In this document: in pieces, positions 25,627-33,563 of the stretch
Layout: every line of letters starts with the position of its first letter
How positions within the stretch are numbered: position 1 is the stretch's first letter
Source of the DNA: Pantanalinema rosaneae
GTDB lineage: Bacteria; Cyanobacteriota; Cyanobacteriia; Leptolyngbyales; Leptolyngbyaceae
Assembly: GCF_050753385.1 (NCBI RefSeq)
Contig: NZ_JBLZFZ010000014.1
Coordinates: forward strand, 62,001-126,000
Length of the DNA stretch: 64,000 nt
Direction of reading: 5' to 3'
Position numbers and translations under genes: made by a program
The notes under the pieces: generated by a model
The model's database searches: none
What the model was told of the DNA's origin: nothing
What the model saw: only the letters and a program-made list of their open reading frames with translations

Positions 25627-27267
25627 GTGAAAGCGGTTATATTTTCTCTTCAAACTCAGCAACCTTTATTAGCTACATCTTTCCAGGGTGATCCTAATAG
25701 TGATGTTTCCTTTTCATATATTCCAGGCAGTATGATTCGTGGTGCTTTGATTGGTCGCTATATGAAGCAGGAGGGATTGCATGACTTGAATCTTGATGAT
25801 GCGAAAATTCAGCAACTATTCTTCGATCCAGATCAGATTCGCTATCTCAATGCTTATTTAGAAGACTCAACTGGACGGAGAACCTTACCTACTCCTAAAT
25901 CTTGGTTTAAAGAAAAAAATACTGATCTTCCTCCAGAAGATTCACCGGGTATGTCTGTTTACGATCGTATTCATCCAGACTGTGAACTTCCAGATATAGA
26001 AGAATTTGAACCTAAAAAAGTTACGCAAGAGTTTTGTACTGTGAAAGACAGCAAAATTATTCTTCATGCTGTAACTCGACGACTTAACGTTCATAATCAG
26101 CGCGATCGCCGCAAAGGTCGCTCAATGCAAGCTCGACGAGATCAACAAACTAATGAACAGAAAGGCGAGGGGACAATTTTTCGGTATGACGCGATCGATA
26201 CTGGTCAAACCTTTCAGGCTGTAATTTTATGCCAGTCAGATGAGGCAGCTACTATACTTCAGCAACTTCTAGAACGCTCTAATGATCTATGGTTAGGTGG
26301 TTCTCAAAGTGCTGGTTATGGACATACGAAAATTCTAAATCCCCATCCAGATAATCAGGATTGGAGCGAGATTGGAATTAAAGCGACAAAGAGAGCAAAA
26401 CAAAACATTTGCACAATTACCTTGTTAAGTGATGCACTTCTAAGGGATGAATTTGGACAGCCGACAGCCGACATAAAACTCATCCGGGGAGAATTGGAGT
26501 CTCTTCTGAAGAGAACTCTGCCAGACTTGAAGATTAGCAACATCTATTCAAGCAATATTGTCGTTGGTGGTTTTAATCGAAAGTGGGGGCTACCTCTGCC
26601 CCAAGTCATTGCTGTATCTGCTGGTAGTGTAATTTCCTTTAAGGGACTTGAGCTAAGTGCTGATGAAATTCAGCAGCTAGAAACCTATGGAATTGGAGAT
26701 CGCCGCATTGATGGATTTGGGCGAGTTGCAGTGAACTGGATAGAGGAATGGGAGTTAAGTGCTAAACGACCAGAACCTTCTAAGCAAACCCAAACTTTGA
26801 GTTTAGAGACTGAATTATCTCGAACAATTGCCCGACGTATGGCAAAGCAACTCATGAAACAACGACTGGAACGACAATTAGAAGATAGAGTCAGCCGTTT
26901 ATCAATTCAGGGAGAAGGAATCAAGAATAGTCAATTATCTCGTCTGCAACTTATAGCAAGAGAAGCCCTTACAACAGGTAATTGCGATTCTGTGCGATCG
27001 CTTCTAGCAAATCTTCCATCTAATGCATCTGGTCAGTTTGAGCGTGCCAAGATTGACGGCATATCACTGAGACAGAACCTAGACGAGTGGTTAAATCATC
27101 CAGTCCAGTTTGTTACCAGTTGGTTCACTCGTCCTGAACGTGATTTGACTCTCACTGTTGGAGATGAATCTGTCCAACAATCTCTTACAGAAGAACTCGC
27201 TAAAGAATATACTCTGCGACTAATTATTGCGATCGCAAAAAAAACAGTGAAGGAGCGAGCATTATGA
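25627..27267 (+). CDS. csx10: Csx10 (Cas5-like) with C-terminal helical extension
   Basis: The protein has 546 residues from a GTG preceded by GAGGGGG. RAMP signatures are IPGSMIRGALIGRYM (about 33-47), LWLGGSQSAGYGHTKI (about 222-237) and YGIGDRRIDGFGRVAVNW (about 358-375), consistent with Csx10, the Cas5 of III-D that binds the crRNA 5' tag. Residues from about 385 onward (ELSRTIARRMAKQLMKQRLE and beyond) are predicted almost all-helical, in the manner of a small subunit (Cas11). This resembles the Cas5-Cas11 part of the III-Dv fusion. The last 4 nt overlap the next start (ATGA). Confidence 0.87.
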   Translation: MKAVIFSLQTQQPLLATSFQGDPNSDVSFSYIPGSMIRGALIGRYMKQEGLHDLNLDDAKIQQLFFDPDQIRYLNAYLEDSTGRRTLPTPKSWFKEKNTDLPPEDSPGMSVYDRIHPDCELPDIEEFEPKKVTQEFCTVKDSKIILHAVTRRLNVHNQRDRRKGRSMQARRDQQTNEQKGEGTIFRYDAIDTGQTFQAVILCQSDEAATILQQLLERSNDLWLGGSQSAGYGHTKILNPHPDNQDWSEIGIKATKRAKQNICTITLLSDALLRDEFGQPTADIKLIRGELESLLKRTLPDLKISNIYSSNIVVGGFNRKWGLPLPQVIAVSAGSVISFKGLELSADEIQQLETYGIGDRRIDGFGRVAVNWIEEWELSAKRPEPSKQTQTLSLETELSRTIARRMAKQLMKQRLERQLEDRVSRLSIQGEGIKNSQLSRLQLIAREALTTGNCDSVRSLLANLPSNASGQFERAKIDGISLRQNLDEWLNHPVQFVTSWFTRPERDLTLTVGDESVQQSLTEELAKEYTLRLIIAIAKKTVKERAL

Positions 27268-28709
27268 GTAATAATCGCTTTTACCGCAACCAACGATACA
27301 TTACTAAGCGGATTATTGTTCGTGGTGCGTTGATCTTAGATACACCTACCTGTCTCAGCAGTGGAGATGCTGATGGCTTGGTTGATTTAATGCTTCTTCG
27401 GGATAGCTTTGAAGAAGATAAAGCATTACTACCTGGAGCTTCGATTGCTGGCGCATTGCGAAACTATTTGCGTGAATATCGTGGGGGCTACCTTTCTCAT
27501 GAAGATTCCATTCTATTTGGGGGACGTAAAAGCGATCCTGATGGTGATCAAAGTCCGCTCATTGTTCATGATGCTTTGAGTAGTCAAGCAGTAGGTGTTG
27601 AATCACGCGATGGAATCCAGATCAACAATAAAAGAAGAACCGCTGAGGATAAAGCTAAATATGATCTTGAGTTAATTCAGGCGGGTACTCAGTTTGATCT
27701 CTGTTTTGAATTACTCATCGATAAATACAATGACCAGGGACAATTAGCTGATGAGGCTCGCTTGGTTAGGGAACTAGCTATTTCCCTGGAAGGTTTAGAA
27801 CTTGGCGCAATCGGTATTGGAATGAAGAAGCGGCGAGGTTTTGGTCGTTGCCACATTGAGCAATGGCAGGTATGGCAATTCGATATGACACAACCAAGCG
27901 AGCGCCTTGCCTGGTTAACATTTGACCGACCCTGGGCTACTCATACTAAACAACCTGATGTGGGTAAAATCCTTGATATTCTGAAACCTGAGAATTTGGA
28001 GTCAGACCAGCGAGAGCGGTTCACAATTCATGCTTTGTTTAGCCTGAATGGTTCACTTCTGATCCGTTCAGGACAAGCTACGACTGAACGTGCTCCTGAC
28101 GTAGTACATCTTAAGTCCAAGCAGGCTCATTCAACTGATGCGGTACCTGTGTTATCGGGTACAAGCTTAGCTGGCGTTTTACGTCATCGGGCAGAAAGGA
28201 TTGTTAATACGCTTGGGAAAGATACTGATCTAATTGAGAAGTTATTTGGTAATGCGGATAGAGAAAGTAAACAAGCCAGCCGCTTAGTTGTGTACGAAAC
28301 GAAAATTCAGAACGGGCATGATCTTGTTCAAAATCGAATTGCGATCGATCGCTTTACGGGTGGGGCTTATCATGGAGCCTTGTTTGATGAACAGCCTGTT
28401 TTCGGTGGCGACCAAACATTAGTTACTCTTCAACTTGAGTTACGCTTACCGCAAAATCATGAAATTGGACTGCTTTTGCTATTACTCAAAGACTTATGGA
28501 CTGAAGACTTACCCGTAGGTGGTGAAAGCAGCATTGGTCGAGGACGCTTACAAGGCAAATCAGCAGTCATTACTCGTTATGTGTCTGGTTCAGAGAGAGA
28601 ATGGACAATTGTTCAAAATGACGAGCAGTTACAAGTTAGTAACCCAACTAGTTTAGAAAAATTTGTTGAAGCACTGACAAATTACACAACTAGGGAGAGT
28701 GCCGCATGA
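27264..28709 (+). CDS. Double Cas7 (two fused RAMP domains)
   Basis: The protein has 481 residues. Two complete Cas7 units are visible: the first with LLPGASIAGALRNYLREY (about 56-73) and MKKRRGFGRCHIEQW (about 188-202), the second with LSGTSLAGVLRHRAERI (about 296-312) and GGESSIGRGRLQGK (about 419-432). It corresponds to the Cas7-2x subunit of III-Dv complexes, contributing two backbone positions and probably two RNA cleavage sites. It is coupled by ATGA overlaps to csx10 and csx19. Confidence 0.88.
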   Translation: MSNNRFYRNQRYITKRIIVRGALILDTPTCLSSGDADGLVDLMLLRDSFEEDKALLPGASIAGALRNYLREYRGGYLSHEDSILFGGRKSDPDGDQSPLIVHDALSSQAVGVESRDGIQINNKRRTAEDKAKYDLELIQAGTQFDLCFELLIDKYNDQGQLADEARLVRELAISLEGLELGAIGIGMKKRRGFGRCHIEQWQVWQFDMTQPSERLAWLTFDRPWATHTKQPDVGKILDILKPENLESDQRERFTIHALFSLNGSLLIRSGQATTERAPDVVHLKSKQAHSTDAVPVLSGTSLAGVLRHRAERIVNTLGKDTDLIEKLFGNADRESKQASRLVVYETKIQNGHDLVQNRIAIDRFTGGAYHGALFDEQPVFGGDQTLVTLQLELRLPQNHEIGLLLLLLKDLWTEDLPVGGESSIGRGRLQGKSAVITRYVSGSEREWTIVQNDEQLQVSNPTSLEKFVEALTNYTTRESAA

Positions 28710-29269
28710 AAGAAGAATTATGTAAGCCTCTACCCATTTCTGATCTTACTCATGATCAGGATTTGTTTGAGTGGCTAAATGTTCACGCTCAGACTTATCA
28801 TTTAAAGTATCTATTGGCTCATGCAGACGACGGTATAATCTGGGGGCATTTCAGGCAAGGAATCCTTAGCATCTCTAATTGTGTATTACCCCAATCTCCG
28901 TTACTACGTCTGGCTACTCTGCAACAGTGCCGAGTTTTTAGTCAAGCAGGTGAAATGATGTTATGGAGGTCTGGTAGTGAATGGAAAGCCCGTTTCATTG
29001 GTAATTCGGAGACTAATTCCATCATTGAAAATCAAATGCTTTGGGGAACGCACGGGTATAAGCGAGAGAACGAAGGCTTCACTATTTTGAAAGAAGGCTT
29101 TCAAGGTCTAAAGCACGCAGTTCCAATTACAGACATCGAAGTTAACAAAGCTGAAGAACTTGTTCGACGAGTTCGCCTTACTGTTTGTCACTACGTTAAC
29201 TATGGAGACAACGGTATAGCCCGTATTTATCTCAGTCGTCTTGTTGATTTAACTACAAATGAGAATTAG
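28706..29269 (+). CDS. csx19: Type III-D accessory subunit Csx19
   Basis: The protein has 187 residues, starting in an ATGA overlap with the preceding gene. Features include YLLAHADDGIIWGHFRQGIL, MMLWRSGSEWKARFIG and a closing NYGDNGIARIYLSRLVDL. Size, position and sequence style match Csx19 (family TIGR03984 by recollection), a signature of III-D loci that sits in the complex next to Cas10. No enzyme motif is visible. Confidence 0.85.
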   Translation: MKEELCKPLPISDLTHDQDLFEWLNVHAQTYHLKYLLAHADDGIIWGHFRQGILSISNCVLPQSPLLRLATLQQCRVFSQAGEMMLWRSGSEWKARFIGNSETNSIIENQMLWGTHGYKRENEGFTILKEGFQGLKHAVPITDIEVNKAEELVRRVRLTVCHYVNYGDNGIARIYLSRLVDLTTNEN

Positions 29270-29280
29270 AGGGAATTGCT

Positions 29281-31644
29281 ATGTCTCTGCCAAAACATTT
29301 AAGTAACGTACCTCCCAATAGAAAAGCAGTTGCGCCCTATAACTTCGTTGAGTTACCTGACCAAGTAGTGACAGCACCGCTACCTCCAGATCACGATCGC
29401 TATTATACTGATCACTTGACTGGAAAGGGAGATCGTCTGACTGGCAAAATTGAATGTACTCTCACCACAGATTCTCCTCTATATATCCGTTGTGGGATGA
29501 CTCCAGCAGATTTTGAAAAGTATTGTGATTTTCAAGAACCCTGCCCAGAATTATCAAAGGGTGCAACAGAAAATCAGAAAGAACAGTGGATGGAGCAGAA
29601 GAAACAATGGGAGAAAAGAAAGGAAGCTTGGGAAAAAGAGCGTAAAGATGTTCTGGCTCCCTTTTTTCACACTCTAGTTAAATCAAAAGATGAAGAGCTA
29701 CTACCAGTTATTCCCGGTAGCAGCTTACGAGGAATGCTACGAAATTTAGTGGAAATTGTCAGTTTCAGCAAGATTGAAAGAGTTTCGGGACATCAAAGAT
29801 TATTCTTCCGAGCAGTTGGATCAAATCCAAACAAAGAGTCTTGGGGAAAGGAATACAAAACTTATGTTGATCATAAGCAAGTTCAGGCTGGTTATCTCAA
29901 AGAAGATACTCAAGGTTGGTATATTCAACCTGCTATAAGAACTAACGGTGTAACTTTCGCCTGGGTTCAAGAGAATGAACTCACTAACTTACCAAATTTT
30001 AAGAAATTTAACGATGATAACTATAGACCACAGTATTTAAACGTCAACTACCAATCTTTGGAAGAAAGGAAAGAAACAAGGAATGGTAAAGTCATTGCTT
30101 CACGTTGGTTTGTACAGGGGATTACGTTACAAGGCAGCGGGGCAAGCTGTAAACTCGTTACCAGTGGAAATATGAAGCAAGGAAATGAATCTTCTCCACG
30201 CTCTAATCACTGTATAGTTTTTACCGAAGATGCAAATAATTCAGATATCTATCGATTAGATCAAGAAGCGGTCGAGCATTATCGTAACGCCTTGACTGAT
30301 TTTCAGAAGGTTTCACCCTTTAACAAGGATTGGGGAGTGTTAGAAAGAGGTAGACCTGTCTTCTACTTACCTCCTAAACCTGGGAGCAATATAGTAAGTT
30401 TTTTCGGTCAAAGCCCAAACTTTCGTATTCCCTACTCTCCTCAAGGTGATGGTCATGCAACCACCGTTATGGATTTTGTCCCCAAAGACTTGAGAAAGCT
30501 ATCGTGTATTGATTTGGCTGATGCCATCTTTGGTTGGATTAAAAAAGAATCTGAAGAAGAAAAACTATCTAAAAATTTCGATCAACAATTTGGCAGACAA
30601 AGAGCAGGACGTGTATTTTTTACAGATGGTTTGTATCAAAGCAGCCAGCAGGAAATATGGTATGAAAACAAAAAGTCAGTAGTTCCCAAAATCTTAGCTG
30701 AACCGAAGTCTACTAGTTTCTCACATTATTTGGTTCAACCTGAAACAGCTGATCCCTTAAGCTTGAAGCACTATGCAAGTCAGGGAGCTACGGTAATTCG
30801 TGGTCACAAGCTATATTGGCATCAAGGAAATGATCCAACTTTCAAATTGACTCCTTCCAAAAAAGTTATTGGTGCCCCTAAGAAAGTCTCTGATACTCAA
30901 ACAACTCTAATCCAACCTATTAACAAAGGAGTTGTATTTAAGTTCAACATTTACTTTGAAAACCTTAGTAATGTGGAGTTAGGCTGTTTGTTATGGGTGC
31001 TAGATTTTGCTCGTGATACTAAGTATCGTCTTTCCCTAGGTATGGGTAAACCTTTAGGTATGGGAGCAGTTAAGATCGAGCATCAGTTTTATTTAAGCGA
31101 TCGCACTAAACGATACAACACCCTCTTCAACGAGGGAAATGCTTGGGAGACAGGATACAGCAACGCTGTAACTACTGATGAAGAATCTAATTATATTGCT
31201 GCTTTTGAGAACTTCATCCTTCAAAGTCTTGGCACTACAGGCTCCTTTAAAGAGCTACGGCGTATTAAAATGCTGCTCGCAATGTTGACATGGAAAGAGA
31301 ATTTATCTCAAGCAGAATTAGACGAAAGGCGATACATGGAGATTGAAAGGGATGCAAATTTGCAACATATCGGTACACCCAAAAAGGGAAAAGTGAATGA
31401 GTATGCAGATCGCCCTGTATTACCAACTCCCTTACAAATAATGGGATGTGATGATGGAGATGACGATAATAATCCGAACCCTGGGAATTCAGGTGGAGGG
31501 AATACTCCTAAACCAAATCCTCGTCTCCCTCGTGGTAGCGATCGCCCTAAACCGAAACCTGGAAATTCATCCTCTAATCAAGGTAGCAAGACTGCTATGG
31601 AATTAGCCTTGGAAAGGGCACAGAAAAAACCGAAGCGCAAGTGA
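29281..31644 (+). CDS. Large Cas7-like RAMP protein (TIGR03986-type, Cas7 with insertion)
   Basis: The protein has 787 residues, with ribosome site GAGGG. The core RAMP motif VIPGSSLRGMLRNLVEI lies at about 143-159, and the glycine loop LGMGKPLGMGAVKIEHQFYL at about 582-601. Between them sits a very large insertion (about 160-560). A charged coiled segment (about 90-125; KEQWMEQKKQWEKRKEAWEK) precedes the core. The last 60 residues are low-complexity (DDGDDDNNPNPGNSGGGNTP, then Lys/Pro-rich) and look disordered. It matches the Cas7-insertion subunit that ends III-Dv complexes. It is the last gene of the operon. Confidence 0.87.
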   Translation: MSLPKHLSNVPPNRKAVAPYNFVELPDQVVTAPLPPDHDRYYTDHLTGKGDRLTGKIECTLTTDSPLYIRCGMTPADFEKYCDFQEPCPELSKGATENQKEQWMEQKKQWEKRKEAWEKERKDVLAPFFHTLVKSKDEELLPVIPGSSLRGMLRNLVEIVSFSKIERVSGHQRLFFRAVGSNPNKESWGKEYKTYVDHKQVQAGYLKEDTQGWYIQPAIRTNGVTFAWVQENELTNLPNFKKFNDDNYRPQYLNVNYQSLEERKETRNGKVIASRWFVQGITLQGSGASCKLVTSGNMKQGNESSPRSNHCIVFTEDANNSDIYRLDQEAVEHYRNALTDFQKVSPFNKDWGVLERGRPVFYLPPKPGSNIVSFFGQSPNFRIPYSPQGDGHATTVMDFVPKDLRKLSCIDLADAIFGWIKKESEEEKLSKNFDQQFGRQRAGRVFFTDGLYQSSQQEIWYENKKSVVPKILAEPKSTSFSHYLVQPETADPLSLKHYASQGATVIRGHKLYWHQGNDPTFKLTPSKKVIGAPKKVSDTQTTLIQPINKGVVFKFNIYFENLSNVELGCLLWVLDFARDTKYRLSLGMGKPLGMGAVKIEHQFYLSDRTKRYNTLFNEGNAWETGYSNAVTTDEESNYIAAFENFILQSLGTTGSFKELRRIKMLLAMLTWKENLSQAELDERRYMEIERDANLQHIGTPKKGKVNEYADRPVLPTPLQIMGCDDGDDDNNPNPGNSGGGNTPKPNPRLPRGSDRPKPKPGNSSSNQGSKTAMELALERAQKKPKRK

Positions 31645-31714
31645 AAAGGATGCAGAGATCGCCCCTCTCACCTTCGATACCATAGAAGCATCTCTCTCTC
31701 CCCTTCCTGCTCCC

Positions 31715-31834
31715 GTGCGATCGCCCTTCCCTGGAATGAACCCTTATCTGGAAAATCTAGAACTGTGGTCAGCTGTTCATAGTCGGTTAATTGTAGCGAT
31801 CGCACCATCACTCCTTCCCCACCTGCTCCCTGGC
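31715..31834 (+). pseudogene. DUF4058 N-terminal fragment
   Basis: A GTG-started frame reads MRSPFPGMNPYLENLELWSA and HSRLIVAIA, the characteristic start of DUF4058 proteins, common in cyanobacteria and about 250 residues when complete. After about 40 codons the similarity ends and the sequence runs antisense into the Uma2 gene. The gene has lost most of its length. Confidence 0.75.
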
Positions 31835-32464
31835 CCAGGTCCTAATCGATCGCCGCAACGCCAACCGTCCCACAGATCGCTTTGCCTCAATCAGTTGCGG
31901 TAATGCGCCAACATCCAGTTGCGGAAAGATTGCACTTTGCTGAACCTCAATATATTGACCATTCTGGAGGTGATAAATTTTTAACCGTCCCGTGTCGTAG
32001 CACCAGATTTCTGGAACTCCCAAGCGGGCATAGATGGGAAAGCGATCAATCGATTGACTGGTGACATCAATTTCTAATGCCAGGTCCGGTGGTGGATCTT
32101 GATCCAGGTCAAACTGCAATTTACCTCGCACCTTAGCTTCATTTTGAAAATAGAAGCAATTATCCGGTTCTAAGCCTGCCTGCTTTGCCTGCCGTCGCCA
32201 GGTCGTAGAGCCGTAGCTCTCATAGTCCAAATCGAGCGTTTCTGCCATGTCTTTAACGGCATCCCCGATCGTTTCCTTAAAATATTCATGCTCTGGTAAC
32301 GGTGACATAATTTCTAACAGCCCATCACAGTAAGCAACCCGGTTTGTACGGTGATTGCCCAGCTCCTGCAAAATCGCCTCAAATTCCTCCCAACTCACAT
32401 CCCGCAACAAAACCCGTTGCCCCGGTGGCACCTGGATGCGCTGAATCGGAATTTGCACGACCAT
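31808..32464 (-). CDS. Uma2-family (DUF820) putative endonuclease
   Basis: The protein has 218 residues from the ATG at 32464, preceded by GAGGGGAAG. A longer frame to 32695 lacks a signal and overlaps the next gene's coding start. The restriction-endonuclease-like core is readable: YCDGLLEIMSPLPEHEYFKE, then DPPPDLALEIDVTSQSID (Asp and E-x-D element) and RLGVPEIWCYDTGRLKIYHL. Uma2 proteins are very numerous in cyanobacteria and have no firmly known role. It lies on the opposite strand between the two cas operons, next to a DUF4058 scrap, and so is probably a passenger rather than a CRISPR component. Confidence 0.88.
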   Translation of the reverse strand: MVVQIPIQRIQVPPGQRVLLRDVSWEEFEAILQELGNHRTNRVAYCDGLLEIMSPLPEHEYFKETIGDAVKDMAETLDLDYESYGSTTWRRQAKQAGLEPDNCFYFQNEAKVRGKLQFDLDQDPPPDLALEIDVTSQSIDRFPIYARLGVPEIWCYDTGRLKIYHLQNGQYIEVQQSAIFPQLDVGALPQLIEAKRSVGRLALRRSIRTWAREQVGKE

Positions 32465-32551
32465 AACAACTTCCCCTCGAAGACTGGTGTTCCTAAATTC
32501 CCTTACCCCTAATCTTAAAACACCTTCCTCCTTGTTCCCCCTCTCATTACC

Positions 32552-33544
32552 ATGCGATATCTCGTCACCACTAACGCCGATCGCCTGCCCTCTGACCACC
32601 AAATCATTATGGTGGATGGCACTGTTCCCAATTGGGAAGCGAAACCGGATGACCTCCACTGGGATCATCACCGTCCGGGTGGAGCCGACATCCAAATGGA
32701 CGAAATTCCCTTACCCAAACACTCCTCTTTTCAGGAAGAACATTCCACCCACCAGCCTGCTTGCTTTGTCACCACAATGGTGGATGCGGATGCCTGTTGT
32801 GCCGCTGCCTGGATTCAATTGCCGCGAGAAGTGTTGACCCCAGAAACGATCGCCAAATTCAAAGCGATCGCCTGGGACTGTGACCATCTCATGGTTCCAC
32901 CTGACCTTACCCAGTATGCTGAATTTGCCGCGAAAGCTGATGCGGCCCTGAAAAAATCCAGTGAAGGAATCGCCGCCGATTTAGGATTACCCCGCGAGCG
33001 CAAAGACTGGACAGAAGCGCATTGGGAAGCTTACTCCTCAGAAGCCTTTCGCCGGGGAACGGAGTGGCTGATAGCCGCTGCAAAAGGGGACTGTCCTTAT
33101 CCAGGAGAAGGTGGTGAAGCAGACGACTACTGGCAGCAGATTGAAGCAGATGCTCAGATGCTCAAGGATGAAAATCGAATTCAATTTCTTGAAACCCAAC
33201 AAGGTGCTATTGCAGTCTGTGATGTACGCAGCGTTGGACATTCCGTTGACCCGCGTTCCTTCTATCATGCGATTAGCTCGTACCCCCACTCCTTACGTCC
33301 AGAAGCGATTACAGTGCGTGATCATCGTCAGAGTGGTAACCAATATACGCTGGGTAGCATTCCTCTCCATCCAGACCAACACACGCTGAATTACACCCAG
33401 GGCACCTTCGATCGCCTCACTCAGGCAGAACAGCGAAAAGATCCTCAAACTGGAAGTTGGGGAGGTCGCCGCACCGTTGGTGGCTCTCCCTGGAATTATC
33501 CATCTAATCTAACCATCGAGGAAATTGTTGCTCTTCTAGATTAA
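32552..33544 (+). CDS. Putative DHH-like phosphoesterase at the head of the type I operon
   Basis: The protein has 330 residues. The N-terminus reads MRYLVTTNADRLPSDHQIIM and then HWDHHRPGG (about 36-44), resembling the DHH box that binds catalytic manganese. Two more Asp-containing stretches follow (TTMVDADACCAAAW, IAWDCDHLMVP). The C-terminal end (GSWGGRRTVGGSPW, about 301-314) is glycine-rich in the way of a DHHA1 substrate-binding end. The first canonical DHH motif (HxxxDxD) is not evident, so the assignment is tentative. DHH proteins degrade short oligonucleotides and cyclic-dinucleotide products. It lies 19 bp before cas3 on the same strand, which suggests co-expression. Confidence 0.5.
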   Translation: MRYLVTTNADRLPSDHQIIMVDGTVPNWEAKPDDLHWDHHRPGGADIQMDEIPLPKHSSFQEEHSTHQPACFVTTMVDADACCAAAWIQLPREVLTPETIAKFKAIAWDCDHLMVPPDLTQYAEFAAKADAALKKSSEGIAADLGLPRERKDWTEAHWEAYSSEAFRRGTEWLIAAAKGDCPYPGEGGEADDYWQQIEADAQMLKDENRIQFLETQQGAIAVCDVRSVGHSVDPRSFYHAISSYPHSLRPEAITVRDHRQSGNQYTLGSIPLHPDQHTLNYTQGTFDRLTQAEQRKDPQTGSWGGRRTVGGSPWNYPSNLTIEEIVALLD

Positions 33545-33563
33545 AAAAGCATTGTCACTGTGA

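Noticed and set aside
25600..25640. Frameshift splitting one Cas7-Csx10 fusion gene
   Set aside because: Each ORF has its own good start (GTG after GAGGGGG for csx10) and complete domain ends, so separate genes are more likely than a sequencing or recent frameshift error, though this was not tested against relatives.
32465..32695. Longer start for the Uma2 gene
   Set aside because: The extra 77 residues are the antisense of the neighbouring gene's beginning; a good ribosome site precedes the ATG at 32464.
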